A DNA stretch of 6,068 bases, from positions 1 to 6,068 of the forward strand of contig JAGTSD010000121.1 of the NCBI GenBank assembly GCA_018262135.1, in the 5' to 3' direction. Within the stretch, counting starts at the first letter, position 1. Each line of letters opens with the position of its first letter. Of the stretch, positions 1-6,068 are shown piece by piece. The notes under the pieces were generated by a model that saw nothing but the letters and a program-made list of their open reading frames with translations, had not been told where the DNA came from and made no database searches. Made by a program: the position numbers and the translations under genes. Source of the DNA: Pseudomonadota bacterium. GTDB taxonomy: Bacteria > Pseudomonadota > Gammaproteobacteria > Competibacterales > Competibacteraceae.

Positions 1-95
1 GATTTCCTGGAAAGATTATACCTGTGGGGCCAGTAGGGACACGGCGGCGCCGTGTCCCTACAGAGGTCGGCCTGGTAAGGTCTTTTATGGAAATC
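1..95. repeat. Long imperfect inverted repeat with perfect palindromic core (foldback/REP-like element)
   Basis: The core is a perfect 14-bp arm pair, GTAGGGACACGGCG at 33-46 and its reverse complement at 48-61, separated by one base. Outside the core the symmetry continues imperfectly. Bases 1-7 pair with 89-95 (7 of 7), 11-15 with 81-85 (5 of 5), and 19-22 with 74-77 (4 of 4), with mismatched stretches between. The whole 95 bases can therefore fold as one interrupted hairpin. No T-tract follows the core on either strand, so an ordinary intrinsic terminator is unlikely. The element lies just after the stop of a leftward gene, a common place for REP-like or MITE-like dispersed palindromes. 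The left end may continue outside the window. Its identity as a mobile or dispersed repeat is inference. Confidence 0.7.
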
Positions 96-110
96 GCCTA
101 AGCTGGCCGT

Positions 111-1196
111 TCAAGCGAACCGGGCGATGAAGGCCTCGATTTCCGCCTCCAGTTCCGCGCGTGCCCGCAAGCCGTCAATCCAGCGTTTGGGAATCGCCCC
201 GTAACCCAGCGCCGCGCCCAGAATTGCCCCCAGCACCGCGCCGCGATGGCAGTTGTCGCCGCCGGCGTTCGTATTGGCATTCAGGGCCGCCTCAGCGTCG
301 TCTGCATGGCGCGCCGCCAGATACAGGACCGCCGGGAAAGACTGATCAATGTAGCAGGCGGGACTCAGCAGCCCACCGATCACCGCAAGGTCGGAACGGT
401 GACCGCGCTCGACCTGCTCGATCACCGCCGCCGCCGGGAATCCCAGCCGTTCGGCGAGGCCGCACGCCAGCGGCCTGAGCAGGGCTGTGGAATCCTGGAA
501 CAGGCGGACCAGCAACTCGCCCAGCGCCAAGGCGTAGCGTTCGAGTTTTTGAGAGCGGTGGGTCAAGCGCAACTGGGTCAGCAGCGCCGTATCCACCGCC
601 GCGCGGTCGTTTTTCCCCAACATCGCGAAGATGACCGGTGGCAGCGAGACCAAACCACCGATGGAAGCGGTGTCGTGGCCTTCCGCGCCGGCGCACCGTT
701 CCGGCGGCAGGCCACGGGCGTAATTGGCGAAGAAATCGCGATGGTAGGACTCGGCGTAGGTGTCGTTATGGCTATCCGGTGCGGTCATGAAGGCTACGTA
801 ATCGCGCAGGAAATCGGCTGGATCGTAGCGCCCGGCTGCGTTCATGGCCCGGATCAGCACCCGGACACAGAGCAGGTTCAGGGTGTTGTCACCGGCGTGC
901 ATCCCTTGGTGGTAGTGCGTGTTAGGCCGACCCCAATACTGTTTTTTACCCTTCAGAATCACGCTGCCGACCACCTCGCCCTCCTGGGAACCGCGCCCGG
1001 CCCGCGCGGTGCTGGCCAGGGACATGATGGAGTTCGGATGGAAAGCCTTCGGCGCCTGGTAGTCGCGGATCGTGCCGAAATCACGTTGCAGGGCGGCCAC
1101 GTCGTAGTACCAGTGGACCGGCATGGCCAGCGCATCGCCGACGAACAGTCCCCACAGGGCGCCCCGGAGCCGATCTGCATGAGTCATGGCTGGCAT
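111..1196 (-). CDS. ADP-ribosylglycohydrolase (DraG/ARH) superfamily protein with divergent metal site
   Basis: This 361-residue, all-helical-looking protein matches the ADP-ribosylglycohydrolase fold. The family removes ADP-ribose from proteins or small molecules using a two-metal (Mg or Mn) site in the cytosol. The N-terminal family motif is G16-x3-GDALAMP (G20-P26), close to the usual GDALGxP. The central motif is HAGDNT (100-105), where the family normally has T-D-D-T. The C-terminal motif is GGDNCHRG (312-319), where GGDTDT is usual, followed by the small-residue helix GAVLGAILGAALG. Thus D103 and D314 remain, but N104, C316 and H317 replace expected ligands. The first ATG is preferred because GAGGTG lies 5 nt upstream; the second ATG (codon 4) would be 14 nt away. 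The gene follows the DUF1499 lipoprotein gene by 4 nt, so the two are probably translationally coupled. The substrate cannot be told; it may be a non-classical hydrolase or a crystallin-like relative. Confidence 0.85.
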   Translation of the reverse strand: MPAMTHADRLRGALWGLFVGDALAMPVHWYYDVAALQRDFGTIRDYQAPKAFHPNSIMSLASTARAGRGSQEGEVVGSVILKGKKQYWGRPNTHYHQGMHAGDNTLNLLCVRVLIRAMNAAGRYDPADFLRDYVAFMTAPDSHNDTYAESYHRDFFANYARGLPPERCAGAEGHDTASIGGLVSLPPVIFAMLGKNDRAAVDTALLTQLRLTHRSQKLERYALALGELLVRLFQDSTALLRPLACGLAERLGFPAAAVIEQVERGHRSDLAVIGGLLSPACYIDQSFPAVLYLAARHADDAEAALNANTNAGGDNCHRGAVLGAILGAALGYGAIPKRWIDGLRARAELEAEIEAFIARFA

Positions 1197-1200
1197 GGTT

Positions 1201-1677
1201 TCACCTCACGGTTGTCCCGGAAGCATTCGAAAGGATAGTAAACCGGGCGCGGAGGGTTTCCACGCGCTCGCGGTTGACGCCGAAATCGTAATAGCCCGTT
1301 CGCGCAGCGGAACGAACCTGGATGATCCCCGGCGGGTTGAAATAAAATTCGACGTCGTCCACGAAACCGAAGACCGCCGAATGGAATTCGGCATGCAGGT
1401 AGTCAGCGGCGGACTCGACGACGCGCGCCCGCTCCATGCCGTTCAGCACCTCCAGCAGTCGGGCGCGCGCCGGTCCGGCGTCGCCGGCGTAGCGTAGCGG
1501 CTCTACCCGCTGCTCGTTTGTCGCCTCGGAGGAGACGCAATTCGGCGAACCGGGACACGGCGCCAGCCGGCCCGCCGTGATCCCCAGGTTCGAGGGCGGT
1601 CGCCCGCCCGAACAGGCTGTCGTCAGGGCTAGCATCGTGACCCAGGCGAGCCCGCTCGCCCATTTTTTGGCGCTCAT
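1201..1677 (-). CDS. DUF1499 family lipoprotein
   Basis: This 158-residue protein has a DUF1499 domain; the family's function is unknown. Residues 1-21 form a signal peptide: a lysine pair (K4 K5), a hydrophobic core, then LTTA before C22, a plausible but imperfect lipobox (Thr rather than Leu at -3). It is probably a lipid-anchored envelope protein. After a short Gly/Pro linker, the DUF1499 hallmarks appear: LAPCPGSPNCVSS (38-50, with C41 and C47), YLHAE (93-97), FGFVDDVEFYF (103-113) and the C-terminal VRSAARTGYYDFGVNRERVE block (121-140). The frame is open upstream to an ATG at 1804-1806, but starting at 1677 puts the signal peptide at the N-terminus and has GAGGAA 6 nt upstream, so I chose it. 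It is the first gene of a leftward pair with the ADP-ribosylglycohydrolase homologue. Confidence 0.85.
   Translation of the reverse strand: MSAKKWASGLAWVTMLALTTACSGGRPPSNLGITAGRLAPCPGSPNCVSSEATNEQRVEPLRYAGDAGPARARLLEVLNGMERARVVESAADYLHAEFHSAVFGFVDDVEFYFNPPGIIQVRSAARTGYYDFGVNRERVETLRARFTILSNASGTTVR
1202..1207 (-). promoter_or_regulatory. Ribosome binding site overlapping the upstream stop codon
   Basis: On the minus strand this reads GAGGTG, 5 nt before the ATG at 1194-1196. It overlaps the TGA stop (1201-1203) of the DUF1499 lipoprotein gene. This fixes the start of the ADP-ribosylglycohydrolase homologue and suggests that ribosomes finishing the first gene help initiate the second. Confidence 0.7.
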
Positions 1678-1683
1678 GCTTCG

Positions 1684-1689
1684 TTCCTC
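1684..1689 (-). promoter_or_regulatory. Ribosome binding site of the DUF1499 lipoprotein gene
   Basis: The minus strand reads GAGGAA, 6 nt before the ATG at 1675-1677. It decides between this start and longer in-frame options, and it agrees with the signal peptide beginning at that ATG. Confidence 0.65.
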
Positions 1690-1866
1690 GCCGTTGTGCG
1701 TGAATCCAAACCCTCTATGAAACCCGTCGGTCGCGAAATTTGACCGCAGCCAACCGTTTCGTTTCACCCAGACAAAGCGGAACGCCGTCGCCGTTGCGGC
1801 GTCCACCAGTAACAGTAGGATGGAGCGCAGCGCGGACGTACACTTTAGCCAAGTCGCAACCCCATC

Positions 1867-1870
1867 AGGA
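1867..1870 (+). promoter_or_regulatory. Ribosome binding site of the PAP2 gene
   Basis: AGGA lies 7 nt before the ATG at 1878-1880. It supports this start over an upstream in-frame ATG at 1740, which would add 46 residues of basic, low-hydrophobicity sequence not expected in the PAP2 family. Confidence 0.6.
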
Positions 1871-1877
1871 AATCCTC

Positions 1878-2390
1878 ATGTCTTGGGACCACCAGATTCT
1901 ACTCTTCATGGCGGCGCACCGGTCGGAAGGGCTGGATGCAGGTTTTCGCGCCGTGACCTGGCTCGGATCGCTGTATGTGCTGGCGCCGCTCGCGGTTTTG
2001 CTAGTCGCGGCCCTGCTCTATTTTCAGAAGCGCTGGGAAGCGCTGTTGCTGGTCGTGGGCCTCGGCGGCGCGGTGTTGTGGGGTCATCTCACCAAGGCCA
2101 TCCTGGGCCGCCCCCGGCCAGCCTTGGTGGAACCCGTGATCGCTCTGCCTGCTGATGGGTCGTTTCCGAGCGCTCATACCACGCAGATCGTCGCCTTCGC
2201 GCTGTGCGTGATTCTGATCGTTCGCCGGATTTGGCCGGAATGGCAGTTTACAGCCATGGCAGTTGCCGCGCTGCTGATCGCCGTCGTGGCCGCCTCCCGC
2301 CTCTATTTGCAAGTTCATTATCCATCGGACGTGCTGGGCGGGTTGTTGCTCGGCATCGGGTGGATCGCTCTGGCGCGAAAAATCCTGTAA
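1878..2390 (+). CDS. PAP2-family membrane phosphatase (lipid phosphate phosphatase)
   Basis: This 170-residue integral membrane protein carries the full type 2 phosphatidic acid phosphatase signature. The first motif is K73-x6-R80-P81, the second is P97-S-A-H100, and the third is S140-R141-x5-H147-x3-D151. H100 and H147 are expected to relay protons and form the phosphoenzyme. Hydrophobic stretches near 30-48, 55-70, 103-118, 124-139 and 152-166 give about five to six membrane segments. Relatives dephosphorylate phosphatidate, phosphatidylglycerophosphate or undecaprenyl diphosphate (PgpB, BcrC and similar); the sequence does not tell which. It is the first gene of the rightward operon and sits 23 nt before dgkA, whose product performs the reverse type of chemistry. 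That pairing points to lipid-carrier or phospholipid-headgroup recycling. Confidence 0.9.
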   Translation: MSWDHQILLFMAAHRSEGLDAGFRAVTWLGSLYVLAPLAVLLVAALLYFQKRWEALLLVVGLGGAVLWGHLTKAILGRPRPALVEPVIALPADGSFPSAHTTQIVAFALCVILIVRRIWPEWQFTAMAVAALLIAVVAASRLYLQVHYPSDVLGGLLLGIGWIALARKIL

Positions 2391-2403
2391 CGCGGCACTC
2401 TTT

Positions 2404-2408
2404 GGGAG
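2404..2408 (+). promoter_or_regulatory. Ribosome binding site of dgkA
   Basis: GGGAG lies 5 nt before ATG 2414-2416, in the 23-nt gap after the PAP2 stop. It chooses the short DgkA form over a 70-residue-longer reading of the same frame. Confidence 0.6.
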
Positions 2409-2413
2409 ACGCG

Positions 2414-2806
2414 ATGAGAAACAAATTTCTCGGCACGGGCGAAACCGGTTATCACCCGCTGCGCAAGATCAAGGTCGTCTTGTCAGGACTGCGGTTCGCG
2501 GTCCTCTACGATTTCAGCGTGGCCTACAAGATGGTGCTGTCGGCCATCGTCCTCGCCTTGGCGCTGATCTTCCAGCAGTGGGTGGATTTCGAGTTGATCC
2601 TGCTGGCCACGGGGCTGGTCCTGATGGCGGAATTGTTCAACAGCGCTATTGAAGCTGTCTGCGATTTTCTGGAAACCCGCGAAAACGAGAAAATTCGCGC
2701 CATCAAGGACATCGCCGCCGCCGCCGTCGGCATCAGCATCGTGGTCTGGCTGACCGTGGTGATGTCCGATATAGCCCGTCTCGTGGCGCTGCTGCTGGAG
2801 AGCTGA
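2414..2806 (+). CDS. dgkA: Diacylglycerol kinase (DgkA family)
   Basis: This 130-residue small membrane kinase is close to the usual length of about 120. DgkA phosphorylates diacylglycerol to phosphatidate with ATP in the inner membrane, recycling diacylglycerol left by periplasmic glucan synthesis; some relatives act on undecaprenol. The diagnostic signature is E73-L-F-N76-S-A-I-E80-A-V-C-D84, followed by K98-D99-I-A-A-A-A-V. All fit E. coli residues E69, N72, E76, D80, K94 and D95 with a constant offset of four. Three membrane segments are visible near 40-56, 60-75 and 101-125, after an amphipathic N-terminal helix with K18, K20 and R27. The start is set by GGGAG 5 nt upstream of ATG 2414; the open frame reaches further 5' but inside the PAP2 gene. 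The gene lies between the PAP2 phosphatase and a histidine kinase. Confidence 0.93.
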   Translation: MRNKFLGTGETGYHPLRKIKVVLSGLRFAVLYDFSVAYKMVLSAIVLALALIFQQWVDFELILLATGLVLMAELFNSAIEAVCDFLETRENEKIRAIKDIAAAAVGISIVVWLTVVMSDIARLVALLLES

Positions 2807-2811
2807 TCCGA

Positions 2812-6068
<3,257 letters not shown>

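Larger units (their letters stand above)
1678..1877. promoter_or_regulatory. Divergent intergenic control region
   Basis: These 200 bp separate the leftward lipoprotein operon from the rightward PAP2-dgkA operon, so the promoters of both should lie here (inference from layout). The only -10-like match I would name is TACACT at 1839-1844 on the plus strand, 34 bp before the PAP2 start, but it lacks a convincing -35 box. No clear promoter is visible on the minus strand. A 6-bp inverted repeat (ACGCCG at 1782-1787, CGGCGT at 1797-1802) is within what chance gives in GC-rich DNA. No operator or riboswitch is recognisable. Confidence 0.45.

Noticed and set aside
15..20. Perfect TATAAT on the minus strand, a possible leftward promoter
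   Set aside because: No -35-like hexamer lies 16-18 bp upstream and there is no extended -10 TG. It sits in the outer arm of the inverted repeat, so I do not call it.
33..61. Core palindrome as an intrinsic terminator of the leftward operon
   Set aside because: The stem is strong, but no run of T follows it in either direction, and the loop is only one base unless inner pairs open.
246..1238. 330-codon open frame on the plus strand across the ADP-ribosylglycohydrolase gene
   Set aside because: It is a shadow of the minus-strand gene, caused by high GC content. Its translation shows no recognisable domain, while the opposite strand has clear family motifs.
1782..1802. 6-bp inverted repeat as an operator in the divergent region
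   Set aside because: The arms are short, all but one base pair is G-C, and they are separated by 9 nt; such repeats are expected by chance at this base composition.

Overview
This GC-rich bacterial window holds seven protein genes in three transcription units and one palindromic repeat. I see no tRNA, rRNA, CRISPR array or transposase gene. The gene types and sequence style (TadA, DgkA, a soluble PAS hybrid kinase, a DUF1499 lipoprotein) suggest a high-GC gammaproteobacterium, perhaps from the Chromatiales or Competibacter-like groups. That placement is an impression from the proteins, not the result of a comparison.

Layout. Bases 1-110 hold no gene, but 1-95 form a long imperfect inverted repeat around a perfect 14-bp palindrome arm pair. 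Next comes a leftward two-gene operon: a DUF1499 lipoprotein (1201-1677) followed 4 nt later by an ADP-ribosylglycohydrolase-superfamily protein (111-1196) whose expected metal ligands are partly replaced. A 200-bp divergent control region (1678-1877) separates it from a compact rightward operon: PAP2 phosphatase (1878-2390), diacylglycerol kinase dgkA (2414-2806), a soluble PAS-PAS hybrid histidine kinase (2812-4842) and the tRNA adenosine deaminase tadA (4848-5360). The gaps there are 23, 5 and 5 nt. A leftward gene cut by the window edge (5347-6068) converges on tadA and overlaps its end by 14 bp. It encodes a Pro/Ala/Thr-rich linker, TPR-like helices and a Gln/Arg/Glu-rich coiled coil.

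How the genes may work together. PAP2 and DgkA perform opposite chemistry on lipid phosphates (dephosphorylation and phosphorylation), which fits recycling of membrane or cell-wall lipid carriers. The hybrid kinase and tadA have no obvious biochemical link to them and probably share transcription and translational coupling. The most unusual items are the altered metal site of the ADP-ribosylglycohydrolase homologue and the foldback repeat at the left edge. I found no convincing new multi-gene system.
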